Assembly: GCA_963669155.1 (NCBI GenBank)
Contig: OZ022588.1
Coordinates: 6,410,679-6,474,678, forward strand
Source: Arbacia lixula
Lineage: Eukaryota > Echinodermata > Echinoidea > Arbacioida > Arbaciidae
Length of the DNA stretch: 64,000 bases
Reading direction: 5' to 3'
Position 1 is the stretch's first letter; each line of letters opens with the position of its first letter. A program made the translations under genes and the position numbers. Positions 32,701-44,333 of the stretch are shown piece by piece. Below the pieces are notes generated by a model. It was not told the origin of the DNA, ran no database searches, and worked only from the letters and a program-made list of their open reading frames with translations.

Positions 32701-34829
32701 AAAATACACATTTGAGTAATGCATAAATAAACAAACTCGAGTAAAAAAAAATTATCTTTATAAGCGGCCATGGCCTCGTCTTATAATGAGTTGCAATTAA
32801 TTTTAATCACTTGCTACTCCAATTATCTAGCTCTAATGTACATATTATAGTTACAATTGACATAAATCGCAAGTCAAGTTGCGTTCAGTGACAGTCGCAA
32901 CTCTTTATAAAACAGGGTCGGTGAATCTTCGTAATTCTTTCCCCGAACCATGAAGGAAACAATGGTATTTGAACGTTCACACGGACCTATATCATTATTT
33001 TGCTGTAATATCTCACACGAGCGCACTCACTCCATCATGTTTATTGCAGGTAGGCTAATAACCCATGTCTTCATTACACACTTAACTATGTACCCAGATA
33101 ACAATAACCATAAATATAAACGCTGATTATGATTTTAAATATGGGTGATGTATTTGTGCCATGAATACAATTGTATTTCTTACAGTACATAGCCTACCTT
33201 TGAAGAGTCCACGTCAAATATAATGTTAATGCGATCTCCAGCAATCCAATGGATAAAAAGTAAATCGTGGATATGATTATGATTCATCAAGCCGAATGAT
33301 AGTCAAACCGCGTAAATTATCATTAGTGATGCTACAGATACACTCTTATACTCGACGCATTGTGTTATTCGGCGCGCGTGCTCTTCCCTCAACACGCGTG
33401 CTTGTTTGTTTGGTGGGTGAACCCATCAGCACACCATCCATACCGAGTTATGAACATTCCCCCCTTACATTCCATCAGAGATGCAGTATTCGAAGCAGTA
33501 TTCGAAGTGTGCGGTGTAGGTGACCTTCAAGTATTGATAGTCATGAACGAGAGTGTATACATGACCGTAAAAACATGATATTTCTATCTGTTATAACCTT
33601 TTACGTGGGGCTCTCCCAATGATACGGCTCAGTGCTCGGCTCCTATTTGCCTGTATTGTTCTCTTCCACAGTTGCCGATGATGACTTCCCCACCCTTCAC
33701 CAGTATTTGTAAGGGTATTAATGTAATGATATCAATTATGATCACGTTATGCACGGTGCGTTTCCATTGTAAGTCACCCCATTGAAGTCCGTGCTATTAG
33801 ATGCTCTATCAATCTCCCTGGATTAATCTGTATAAGTCACGTTGTCCTTTTATCGTGTGTATGTGCGTGACAAAGATTCTAACAGCCGCAGTATGTACAT
33901 TTCGTTAGAAGTTGTCATGATTTTATATCAAGCTGTATCATGCTAATTAGCAACAATACAATACATGAAACAGTTCGTCCGATTTCCCGGGTGTATCAGA
34001 CATACCTGTGTACAATAGCTCCATTGTTAAGGACACACTGTCTTGAGCAATTGCCATTCACGGTATTCGGGTCGTTATAGTCTACCCTGGAGTTAAGTTG
34101 ACATAAATAAAAGCGGAAACACCAAAGAAACATGACTGGACGTTTGTTAAAAATCCGTCAAAGGATAAGAAATTTACGATGATTTTAACTTTTGATTTTG
34201 TGACATCACGTGCCAGATACTATCCCATATATTGTGTAATAACTTTTTTGAAAATTTCGATTTTTCTCAAAAAGATATTTATGATTTTACCTGTGCATTT
34301 GATACATCATTAGAAACATTTTTTTTACACACATACCTCTATGGGGAAACAGAAAAAGAGCAATTTATTAAATTATACAGCACACAACATAATTGTGAGA
34401 GAACCTCGCACGTGACGTCACAAAATCAACATTTTAATAGATTGTTATTTCTTTCTTATCCTTAAGACCAAATTTCGTCAAACCTTCACTAATATGTTGA
34501 ATTTATGTTTCTGCTTTTTATTGAAACCAACTTAATTTCAGGATGGACTATTCCTTTAAACCAACAAAAATAATCTTGTCACAAATCTACGCCGTGATTG
34601 TTTGCTTTTATTCACACGATGTTGTAAAGAGTTACCTGTTCTCATTCATTTTGATGTACGAATTGACATGAGCTATGAGTTCCGGAGCAGACGTGTGTGT
34701 AAATACTTGCATCGGCTCCAGTGAGCTTTCTCAAAGGGACTAGGATGCGGAAGTAAAAAGCCGTGAATGAGTTAAACCGCTCCTTAGCCCACTGCTATCA
34801 TAATCAACTTCAATCCATCAAGAGTCACG

Positions 34830-34866
<37 letters not shown>

Positions 34867-34876
34867 AGAGAGAGAG

Positions 34877-34912
<36 letters not shown>

Positions 34913-37900
34913 GGGGAGGGGGTGGAAGTGGGGGCGAGAGCTTTTGAATCATACTGCCATAGGTTTGCGCTATTGTGTTTACACTTGATAATGTCTTGCT
35001 GCGTGTTGTCATCACTGAATATATCTGCTTACCCATTGCATTATTCTTTTATTCTTGTAACGTACATTGGAATTGGTTCTCAGTTGTTAGGAAATGTTAC
35101 GAAAATGTTTATACGATTACATAAAGAGCCTTCAATCCATCAAGCTTCGACTTATATAAAAGCCCTCTTGTTATATGTCATTCATTTTTGTTCCATGTTG
35201 ATGTTCTAGAATATTCGCACTGTGTCCTACTAAATTGACTCAATAATGTTATCTTCTCACTTTGATGTGTCGAATTCAATCAGAAAATAAAGAGCTCTAT
35301 ACAAAACATATAAAGCAGTACTTTGCTTGTCAATAATTTATCATTTGTGTTTATTTGTATTCCTATCTCTCTCACCCTTTTTGTGTAACATATTTAATAC
35401 ATAATAATTTGATAACATAATACGCGATAGTATGAGAATAGCTTTCAAAATTAGATTTCAATAAGATTTCATTTTCTATTTTCAGATTAAAAGCGAGAGT
35501 TGCGCGGGTTGCAGTAAGCCCATCATCGATCGCTATTTGCTGAAGATCGGCCGCGGTCTGAGCTGGCACGTGAGCTGTCTGCGCTGCCTGGAGTGCGGGG
35601 AGGGCCTCGGCTCTCACCAGAGCTGCTACTTCAAGGAGCAAAATGTCTTTTGCAGACGGTGTTACTCAAGGTACGGGAGGGTGATCGGTTGATGCTGGTT
35701 TAGCTGGTGGAAGTATTGGAAGTGCTGTAGATGGTGTTGTCTTGAGGAGACGATTGTGGTGGTGGTGGTGGTGGTGGTGGGGGTGGCGGTTGTTGTTGTT
35801 ATTAGTGGTGGTGGTGGTGGTGGTGGTGGTGGTGGTGGTGGAATTTGTGGAAGTGCTAAAGATGGTGTTGTCTTTGTCGATGGTGGGGGTGGTGGTAGTG
35901 GCGGCGGTGGTGGTGGTAGTGGTGGTGGTGGTGGTGGTGGTGGTGGTAGCGGTGGTGATGGTAGTGGTGGAATTGTTGAATAAAGTGTTGTCTTGGTGTA
36001 ATGGTGGTGTTGGTCGTGGAAGTGCTGAAGATGGCGCTGTGTTGGGGCGGTGGTGGTGGTGTTGGAAGTAGAAATATTGAACATGGTGTTATGTTGGGGC
36101 AATGGTGTGTTGGTAGTGGAAATACTGAAGATGGTGTTGTGTTGGAACGATAGTGGTGGTGTTGGTAGTGGAAATGCTGAACATGGTGTTGTGTTGGGCC
36201 GGTGGTGGTGGTGGAATTAGTGGAAGTGCTAAAGATGGTGTTGTGTTGGGGCGATGGAGGTGGTGGTGGTTGTGGTGGCGGTGGTGGTTCGGCGGTTGCT
36301 GGTGGTGGCGGTGGTGGTGGTGGAAGTAGTGGTAGTGCTAAAGATGGTGTTGTGTGGAACGATGGAGGTGGTGGTGGTGGTGGTGGTGAAAGTAACGAAC
36401 ATGGTGTTGTGTTGGGCAATGATGTGTTGGTATTGGAAAAAAATGAAGATGGTATGTTGGGGCGGTGATGGTGGTGGTAGTGGAAGTGCTAAAGATGGTG
36501 TTGTGTTAGAGTGGTGGTGGTGAAGATGCTGAAGTGCTGAAGATGATGTAGTACGTGTTGGGATGGTGGTTATGTTGTTGGGAGCCGAGTGGTGTTTTAA
36601 ATACTGGTCGGGTTGGTGGTGGTGAAGGTTGTGACGCTGGTGCTATCGGGTATTATCTTATGATTTCGGAGATAATGATGGGGTGATGATGATGATGGTG
36701 GTGATTGTCGTGGTGGCGGTGTTGTTGTTGTTGTTGTTGTTGGTGGTGGTGGTACCCGCGGTGATGATGACAATAATGCTGCTAAGGTAGTGATGGCGGT
36801 TGTGCAGGTTATACCGATGCTGCTGTTGGTAATGATACTGCTGTCGGTGATGATTGCGGTGATTGCGAGGTGGTCGTGCACTTGATTCGCAGATGACACA
36901 CATAGACCATTGTGAGAAATTCACAATATTTCTCCATATGATCTACTGTGTGCCATACACAAACGTAGACTAATTTACAAATAGAACACGCTGGAATACT
37001 ACAAACAACTAAATCTACATAAAATAAGCTACAGTTTTCCTAGGGTTAGATAGTGGTTAGAGTTGGGGATAAAATAAAAATAAAAACACGGTTATTGTAA
37101 CCGTTTCATTAATGCAGATTATGATGGTCAAAGTTCAGTACTGTGATATCTGATATTATATGATATAAAGTTGTTGATGTCACTGTTGATTTTACTGCGT
37201 TATGCTTTGTCCATTGAATTTGTTCAAAATGTTGATATGCTTTGTATTGATCTATTATTGTCGTTGTTATGTATTGTAGTGTATTTTCTATCTGTCAGGA
37301 CCCACAGTGACAGTAGTTTTATAACTTAAGAGGCCACCCTGCTTAAAAAAAACTGAAAAAAAAATATCTTCCTAGTCTACGGTGGATGTATGGCACGCAG
37401 AAGACAATTGTGAAAAATTCATGTGCCATCTGTATATCCAGTGGATCGTGACGGTTGCCATGATAGTGGTGGATTGGTGTTTGAAATTATAGAGGTGACA
37501 ATGGTGGTGGTAAAAATTGTGACTATGGTGATATTAGTGATCATCGGCTGCTTGCGGGAATGATAATGGTGTGAGTAATGATGGTGGCGATGATGGTGGC
37601 GGTAGTGGTGGTGGTGGTAATGGTAATATTTGTGATGATTGCTGTTGAATCATTCTATAGATAAAGGTCATGACCACACTCTCATCAGTGTCTTTTGTAA
37701 GAAGTGCGATGGAATAGATGGTACATATTACAGTGGTGACGATCATTCTCATCATATGACCTTTGCAGGGAATTCGGGACGAAATGTGCCCGCTGTCTGC
37801 GCAGCATCGACGCCAGCGATTGGGTGCGGCGCGCGCGGGACCACGTGTACCACCTGGCCTGCTTCGCCTGTGATAACTGCAAGCGGCAGCTTTCTACGGG

Positions 37901-40761
37901 AGAGGAATTCGCCATGATCGAGAACAGGGTGCTGTGCAAGTCCCACTACCTCGAACTGGTCGATGCCACCTGCCGCAGCAACGGCGATGGCAGTGGTAAG
38001 CAATTGGTTGTTTGTTTAGTATGCCTTAAGTCCACCGCATACGATACGGTCCAATCATACCCACGACTCTGCGATCGACCGAATCACAGGACGCCGGATT
38101 TGTACAAGGAGGTGACGTCACATTTCCAGTCGCTGGCACTTACGACTGCAGAATCGTGGCAAAGTCATATCGTCTGATGTGGCCTTCATTGTCTGTTTGT
38201 TTGTATGCCTCGCGATGAGCAAGGATGTGTTATGGAAGGATATGAAGCAACTTTCTTTCTTTGAACCCATGTGCCAAGCCGCTGAAAAGTTATGGTGTTC
38301 TCAACAGGTGCTGTTCAGGTGTTTGAACAATTATGAACATGATTGTGTGGCAACGGTTTCTCAGAGAGAACAAAGAAATATACAGTCTCATTTCGCTTGT
38401 CCCGTTCTGTTAATGACATTGATACTTCCATGAGCACAACAGGTATCAGCAAACACAAATAAACAAGTTTTTGCAAGTAAAATATCTCTGCTTCACGCAA
38501 ACACACACAAACGCCGTTAATGATAACACACAGCTTAAGATATCATTTTGAGGGTGGTTGAATCTCCCAAATGCACAAGTTGTCGGAAATTGAAGAAATT
38601 GGTCAATTTTGTAATTAATACAAATACCTTATATGTCCGATTTTTAACGATTCCTCAATACTTTTCTAAACAAAAGCAGAGTATTAGGATCTGTCATTAT
38701 CTGCCGTTAACTTCCTTATAGTTTGCAAACGAATTTGTCAAAAACAAAACGTCTACAGACAAATGGGAAATTAAAGAAATTTCTTTTCAAGTTGACATCA
38801 GCTAAATGTCGGCTCGGCACATGGAACATCAAAGCATTGTCATGATTATGGAATTCTTTTGACATTCATGAGCACGTTTTAGAACCCATACAGATGTTTG
38901 AATGTATTATGCTCGAGTTTCTACTCCTTCCTATAACACTTCCCTGCGATGAGGATGCAATGAAACGCAATCTCTTGACTTGGGTTTATTTTCATCTTTT
39001 GTATTTCCTGTTTTCTTTAAATGGAAGTGGTCAGCAATCGTTATGTTGTTTGTGGTGTTTGCCTATGTGTTTCTTTCCCTCTCGATGGAAGCGGTAAACA
39101 ATATATCGTTCGATGAGGTGTATTCTGTTTACCTATTTGTCTCGGAATGTGAGAAGTAAGCAACGTACTATTTGCGTTGCTCGTTCTTTTAACACATTTG
39201 TCTTGAGATGATTAGTATTAGAGGTCAGCAAGGGCTTTAGAGATGTTTTCAAGAAAAACAGGAAATTCGAAAACAAAATTTGACAAGAGACGGCATGACA
39301 AAGTTGGCACGTCATTACCTTTTGTCAATATATCATGCAGCCACGATATGCGGTATCATGGTTGAGCAGCTTCACTAACCACCTGTTTTGGGGGAAAATC
39401 ATACATGTTTTACAAGTGAATGCATCACTAATGTACCATAGCAATCAAGTAAAATAGGGCTAACGTTGCTGCTGTACTCCATGACCGCAAACTATTTGCA
39501 ACCTTAATTTTCTTTTCTTGTCCGATCTCCTTTTAATTTCATTGATAATCCGTTAAGGTTTCAATGTTTTTATCCAAAATCATTTTCCATGAGGTGGGGA
39601 CCATCCTCTTCAGTTTCTTTTCATCTTTTTTTTTCTTCTGTATCCCTCACGGTTCTTCCTATCCAAAGAAAATTACATCTTCTAACAACCCTACGAAAAA
39701 AAAATCATTCGTCCATTTTTAAATCAGCTCCAACAACAATTACATTTCTCTTGACAAATCGCTTGAAAGCACCTTACATGCCAAGCCTTAATGGTAATCC
39801 ATAATGACAAAATTAGACTGTATGTCAAAAGCAACATCTAACATGTTCAAATTGCAGTTGGAAGAGATAGGTAACTATTAAAAGGCAAGGACGTAATCAT
39901 CTCATTCTGCTTTGCAAACGTTTTGAAAGTAAGAAAAGGCAGGGCTGCGTGTATGACTGCAACTGTTACTTTAAGTGTTTAACTCTCGCGTGTAATCATG
40001 TAGTGGCACGCGTGTCCAAATTAGGGCTGAATAGAGGTTCATTAGTGAGGACGGGACGTCGAGGAATCCCAGTTTACCCTTCCACCTAGGACATGTGCCT
40101 GGTCAACTAGAAGAAGGAAGTTCGTCAAGAGGTAATGAGACCGGCGCGTGTGGGCGACGGGTGTGCAACCAGTTCTTACCTTGGCGTCTTTCTCTGATTT
40201 GCTTCTCTCTCGCACGCGCCCCCACCACCCTCTCTCTTTCTCTCTCTCTCCTTTTTCTAACATCCTGTCTCCTTTTTTCTTCTTTTTTATATTAATTTGT
40301 TTACTCTCTCTCTCTCTCTCTCTTTCTTCCCTTTTTCTAATCTCCTCTCTCATCTTTTCTTTTTTTTTCTATTCTTTTGTTAATTTTCTTTCTTCTTCTT
40401 CTCTCTCTCCCTCTCTCTCTCTCTCTCGCTCCCTCTCGTGTGCTCCCTCTCGCGTGCTCTCACTTTGTCTTATCATCTCTATATTTATGTTAGCGTGTGT
40501 GCGAAATTGTGTTTATGTGGGTTCATGTGTGTATCTCTCTCCCTGTCCCTCTCTCATTTCTCTCTGTCACCCTCTTCTTTGTCATGTTTATGTCACCCCT
40601 CGCTCATTCGCTCTCTTTCTCAATCCCAATCTTTCTGCCTCTATATTTGTCTCTCTTGTTCTCACTAACCCCCCTTCTTTCTCTTTCTCTCTTCCTCATT
40701 CTCCATCTCTCTCTCTCTGTGTCTCTCTGTATATCCATCCTCCCATTTCTATCTCTCTCCA

Positions 40762-40803
<42 letters not shown>

Positions 40804-40843
40804 TCTTTCTCTCTCCATCCATCCTCCTTTTTCTATCTCTCTA

Positions 40844-40883
<40 letters not shown>

Positions 40884-42000
40884 GCTGTCTCTCTCTATCC
40901 ATCCTCCTCTTTCTATCTCCCTCCACCTCTCTCGGTCTCCTTCTTTATATAACCATCCTCCTCTTTCTATCTCCCTCCACCTCTCTCGGTCTCCTTCTTT
41001 ATATAACCATCCTCCTCTTTCTATCTCTCTCACCACACTTCCTTCCTCCCTTCATCTATATCGTTATACTCCTCGAGGCTATTTTTTTTTCTCACGGCGT
41101 CTTCTTTATTTTTGTCAGATTGTGGGATTAAAGTGTTGGCGTTTTTCTACTCCAGCTGAGGATTTTTAAAGAAATTATACAAGCAACGAAAAGAAGATGA
41201 AAGCAGGAAATTCAACAAGTTTAAGCAAAAACATGTATGGCTTCATCCGGTCCAACCTTCTTGGCGTCCTTCCCCATGTAGCTTTACGACCAAAACCACG
41301 CACGCTTCTTAAGAGACCAGCATTTTCCTCTGGGGCATAAGACATGTAAAAAGCTCAAGTTGCTGATTGCATAATGTTCCAGCGGAAGCTCAAAGAGAAT
41401 ACATGGTTTTGAAGATGAGTGTGTGTGTATGTGTGTGTGCATGTGTATACGTGTGTGTTTGTGTATGAGAAATGGGCATTTTACAAGGAGTTCTTTCTTA
41501 AACTTCTTATCACGTCTCATATATTTTGAAAATCATGATACTTTGCTTGTATCGTATTGGAGCATTAACGTAAGGTGCAGTTCGAAGAAATCACTCTTCG
41601 TCATGTACTCTGTTACATTACGTCATATTCATTGCACTCAAAAGGGGCTCGGAAACCGTAAACCTCTTCTAGCACTCCTAATCATACCCTATTATTTTAT
41701 GTGAGGTTTATTACATAACACCACGATTTGTTTCGATTTTGATGACAATATTGTTGTTAAAAACATTATATGATAAAAATAAATTGAAAGACATTCTTGA
41801 TTGTGTGAACAAGAGACAGTGATTGCAATCCAGATGTGATTTGATGCCACTTATTTAAATGACGGCACGTAAATGCGTTAAAGCTAGAGGTGATTTGATG
41901 CACCCCCCCCCATCCCCATCTGTAACGAAAGGGTGGGGGACGCTTGAAAATTCATGGAATTCAAGGATTTGTACAGCACTCCCCCCCCCCCCCCCCAACA

Positions 42001-42031
<31 letters not shown>

Positions 42032-44333
42032 ACACCACATACACATCATACATGTACATTTAACTAATATTGATGCTTTTAGGCAGATTAATATGTAATG
42101 CCCATTTAGAATCTACAAGGGTTAGGACAGATTATACAACATCATTTAAACAAAGTACTCGATATGGTTCTTCATCCTTTTGCTATATTACGAGTAATCT
42201 AGACAAATAATGAGGCATTTGACTTGAAATGTATTGTTCCCTTCATGCGTATGACTGATCTTTAATAAGGCCCCTCTCAAAGATTGCCCGTCCCTTTTGC
42301 AAGCTTAAAATAAATTAAAGAAAGTGTGATTTATAATTTAATAAACAGATTAATCAATAAAGCAGATATTTCAACACAAACTGTTAAGAGCCTGAGGTAA
42401 AGACTATTAATCAGACGTTGTTTACGTGCATTATTTGAATTTTACACTACGTATCAGTTTCAAATTGTGAATATAGAGCTTGCTAACACTTCTCTATATG
42501 TTTTGCCAATGTTTCGATGGTTTTGTGATGATGTGAAAAAGGGACGGGCTGTCTTTAAATGTATGAAGGCCAACTGATACTTGGGATGTGTTGAAATGTG
42601 TTGTTTCCACATAAACTGTGGATTGAATTATACTTTTTTGTATTTAGTTATGTAAGAATATTATTCTATGAGGTCAAATAACTAGAAAAGACAATCCCAT
42701 CAGTAATAAGGAATTATTTTATTGATGCGGTATCTGCGATAATAGAATGTTGCGTTGATATCAACAGTGTAATAATACACGATGTTAACCTGGTATGTGC
42801 TACTTGTGGAATATTTCACTTGTAATACACACAAATCCCATAGAGCAGCCTTTGTTCTGGCACACAAAGTGTTAATATAAGTGCCATGTTAACAGCATGC
42901 AACGCACACTGCCCATCATGGATATCACTCAATGTACAGTGATGTAAGTTAACTGAAAAGACGTGAATTAGACATTGTCCAGCATGATTTAAATGTATTT
43001 ACCAAAGTAACGTTAATTATGCTGATTTTCAGGGTCTGAATACGGAGGCGATGGCAGTGGTAGTGAACGGCCGCAGCAGAAAACCAAGCGAATTAGGACT
43101 ACGTTTACCGAGGAGCAACTTGAAGTGCTGCAGGCCAATTTCAACGTGGATAGCAACCCGGACGGGCAAGACCTCGAGCGGATCGCCCAGATCACCGGGC
43201 TGAGCAAGCGGGTGACGCAGGTGTGGTTTCAGAACTCCCGCGCGCGTCAGAAGAAGCATACCACGGGCGGGCCCGGTGCGCTCGGCGTGTTGGAGTCGAG
43301 CACTACGGCAGCAGCAGCTGGAGCTATGGGCGGAGGGAGGTGCACGCCGGGGAGTCTCGTCCCCGGGAGTCTCGGCGGACATACGGGCAGCTATCTGGGT
43401 GAAGGCTACACCGAGGGCGCTACTCCACTGACGTCGCGCAAGACCTCCCCAAAATTTGGTAGGACAGGTTTTGTTTATTTCCAGTGAAAACGAGATAATT
43501 ATAGTGCAGTCACCGTCAGTTGGATACCTATATCAATGACACCCTTGGCAATAGGATTATACACACAAATGGCATGCGTAACATCATAAAACAAGCATAT
43601 CTCCACTTTGAAAATTATTGTATATGCCCGCTGTATTGACGATTCATTTTAACAAATAACATTGATAGTTATCCTTGGAATTACGTATTTTTTGAAGACT
43701 TTCAAAATATGTTAGAAATCATTGAAATAAGTAAGAAAATGCCAAAGATATTGATGGAGGCTGGTAGATGTGTTGTATGTGGTCAATTCAGAGAGGGTGC
43801 TTTAACGACCCCCCCCCCCCCTAGGTTTTCCAGAGAGTGTAGCCCTGTTAAATGTTTTATATAATGTTATTAGTTTGTCAATAATTAATATGTGTGTTTA
43901 TAGGACCGCTTGTGTTGCAATGCAATTATCTTCTTATTATATTCGACTGCTTCTTCCTCTTCTTCATATTCCGTTCTGTTTGTCTTTATCAACATTCTTA
44001 TCTTACGCTCTTTCTTATCTATGACCCCAACATATTTTTGTTTGTACACTTCATTATATTCAAACAATTCTCTTATATTTCTAACCTCATATTATCTTTT
44101 TCTCCGTAAATTTATTTGTGTTCTCTCTTTCTCTGACATTATTGTTATTATTACTATCATTGCTATCGTTAAAATCAACATCTTCCACGTGAATTTCTCT
44201 TACCACTGTGTATCATTGTTTCCTTCATATATTGTGTTTTATATCTGCAGTTGAAATGCTGGAATCTTGCGGTAAATGCGGTATGATCTACTGTCTTTGC
44301 GACAAGCTTGCCATCGGCACATCCAAATCGTGA
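29701..44333 (+). CDS. Awh: LIM-homeodomain transcription factor, Arrowhead (Lhx6/8) type; five exons
   Basis: Gene span; coding exons are 29701-29739, 35486-35670, 37769-37995, 43033-43458 and 44251-44333. All introns are GT-AG and the phases join exactly (39, 185, 227, 426 and 83 nt; 960 nt including stop; 319 residues). LIM1 is residues 19-72 (C19-x2-C22, H41-x2-C44-x2-C47-x2-C50, C69-x2-C72). LIM2 is 81-134 (C81-x2-C84, H103-x2-C106-x2-C109-x2-C112, C131-x2-H134). The homeodomain is about 168-227 with [12 protein letters not shown] at helix 3 (Gln50, Asn51). [20 protein letters not shown] and [12 protein letters not shown] match Drosophila Arrowhead as I remember it; vertebrate orthologues are Lhx6 and Lhx8. 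The family binds TAAT-type DNA sites in the nucleus, the LIM domains recruit Ldb cofactors, and it specifies neuronal and other cell fates. The role in this organism is inferred. Confidence 0.93.
31957..32716. repeat. Direct repeats flanking a partial TTAA MITE
   Basis: Segments 31957-32183 and 32487-32716 match (GGTGGCGAATGATCCCATAA to CATTATAGAAAA). Between them, 32181-32480 matches 34045-34335, including the left half of the TTAA MITE. This indicates duplication of a segment of about 530 bp, with loss of the right MITE arm. Confidence 0.8.
34065..34560. mobile_element. TTAA-family MITE, near-complete copy in intron 1
   Basis: Left part CTACCCTGGAGTTAAGTTGA...ATAAAAGCGGAAAC, right part TTTATTGAAACCAACTTAAT...CTATTCCTTTAAA. 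Internal CATCACGTGCC and CACGTGACGTCACAAAATC match the copy at 21810-22312. The left terminus is degraded. Confidence 0.8.
34834..34912. repeat. (GA)n(GT)n microsatellite
   Basis: GA repeats at about 34835-34880, then GT repeats to about 34910. Confidence 0.9.
35486..35670 (+). CDS. Awh: Awh coding exon 2: LIM domain 1
   Basis: The acceptor TTTTCTATTTTCAG ends at 35485 and the donor is AAG|GTACGG at 35671. Encodes residues 14-74 and two bases of codon 75. All eight zinc ligands of LIM1 are present. The last ligand is Cys72, where vertebrate Lhx6 and fly Awh have Asp as I remember them; either is acceptable in LIM domains. DRYLLKIG and [11 protein letters not shown] follow the Lhx6/8 pattern. 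Confidence 0.93.
35671..37768 (+). other. Awh intron 2 (2.1 kb)
   Basis: Phase 2. Half of it is a GGT-rich minisatellite (35705-36560) and further GGT/GAT-rich sequence runs to about 36870 and at 37495-37645. The remainder has no recognised feature. Confidence 0.8.
35705..36560 (+). repeat. GGT-rich minisatellite beside the exon 2 donor
   Basis: About 13 versions of a phrase close to GTGGAAGTGCTAAAGATGGT followed by GTTGTGTTGG are separated by GGT runs of variable length (for example near 35717, 35850, 36015, 36070, 36118, 36170, 36215, 36330, 36480). The sense strand is strongly G-rich. Gly-, Val- and Pro-rich frames across it are artefacts. Confidence 0.85.
37769..37995 (+). CDS. Awh: Awh coding exon 3: LIM domain 2
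   Basis: The acceptor CATATGACCTTTGCAG ends at 37768; the donor is AGTG|GTAAGC at 37996. Completes codon 75 as Arg, then EFGTKCARC starts LIM2. [18 protein letters not shown] and [10 protein letters not shown] are hallmark stretches of the Awh/Lhx6/8 group. Ends in a Gly/Ser/Asp-rich linker. The frame stays open past the donor to 38177, but that extension lies in a MITE and is not exon. Confidence 0.95.
38031..38185. mobile_element. Short MITE, copy 1 (partner at 58559, inverted)
   Basis: Matches the reverse complement of 58559-58708 over GGTGACGTCACATTTCCA, ACTTACGACTGCAGAATCGT and GAATCACAGGAC (with substitutions). Ends look like short inverted repeats (CCACCGCATACGATA against CCACATCAGACGATA). 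Length about 150 bp, no coding. Confidence 0.75.
40215..41040. repeat. CT tract with GT run and 54-bp minisatellite
   Basis: Mostly pyrimidine on the plus strand. GT repeat at 40765-40802. A 54-bp unit (CCTCCTCTTTCTATCTCCCT...TTATATAACCAT) starts at 40903, 40957 and 41011. Long Ser/Leu frames are artefacts. Confidence 0.9.
41980..42035. repeat. Poly-C and (CA)n tract
   Basis: Two long C runs separated by AACA, then CA repeats. Related shorter C runs lie at 41904-41911. Confidence 0.9.
43033..43458 (+). CDS. Awh: Awh coding exon 4: homeodomain
   Basis: The acceptor TGCTGATTTTCAG ends at 43032; the donor is TTTG|GTAGGA at 43459. Encodes the rest of the Gly/Ser linker ([11 protein letters not shown]), the basic arm KTKRIRTTF, the full homeodomain and a Gly/Ala/Ser-rich tail. 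The whole homeodomain lies in one exon. Failure to splice would add GRTGFVYFQ and stop at 43487, a possible alternative C-terminus. Confidence 0.95.
43459..44250 (+). other. Awh intron 4 (0.8 kb)
   Basis: Phase 1, GT-AG, with a pyrimidine-rich 3' part (43930-44250). A C10 run lies at 43810. No other feature. Confidence 0.65.
44251..44333 (+). CDS. Awh: Awh coding exon 5: short Cys-rich C-terminus
   Basis: The acceptor TTTATATCTGCAG ends at 44250. Phase 1 from exon 4 gives [15 protein letters not shown], then [12 protein letters not shown] and TGA at 44331-44333. The four cysteines (C299-x2-C302-x4-C307-x-C309) look like a small metal-binding or structural motif. I do not recall this tail from Awh, Lhx6 or Lhx8. 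The exon is predicted from splice phase and signals only, so it is less certain than exons 2-4. Confidence 0.65.

Larger units (their letters stand above)
29740..35485 (+). other. Awh intron 1 (5.7 kb)
   Basis: Phase 0. Contains a local duplication (31957-32716), TTAA-MITE-related sequence (32181-32480 and 34045-34560) and a GA/GT microsatellite (34834-34910). Otherwise no exon or RNA gene recognised; short open frames at 29972-30258, 30871-31089 and 31420-31635 show no domain. Confidence 0.7.
37996..43032 (+). other. Awh intron 3 (5.0 kb)
   Basis: Phase 1. Contains a MITE just after the donor (38031-38185), a long CT tract with GT and 54-bp repeats (40215-41040), a GT run (41417-41465) and C/CA runs (41980-42035). 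Nothing else recognised in 38186-40210 or 42036-43032. Confidence 0.75.

Noticed and set aside
35742-36899. Long Gly-, Val-, Pro- and His/Thr-rich open frames on both strands
   Set aside because: They are translations of the GGT minisatellite in different frames, lie in an intron and have no domain.
37824-38177. 117-codon frame as an independent gene
   Set aside because: It is LIM exon 3 read through its splice donor into an intronic MITE.
40095-41169. 327-codon open frame
   Set aside because: It follows a CT/GT tract inside intron 3; Ser/Leu repeats only.
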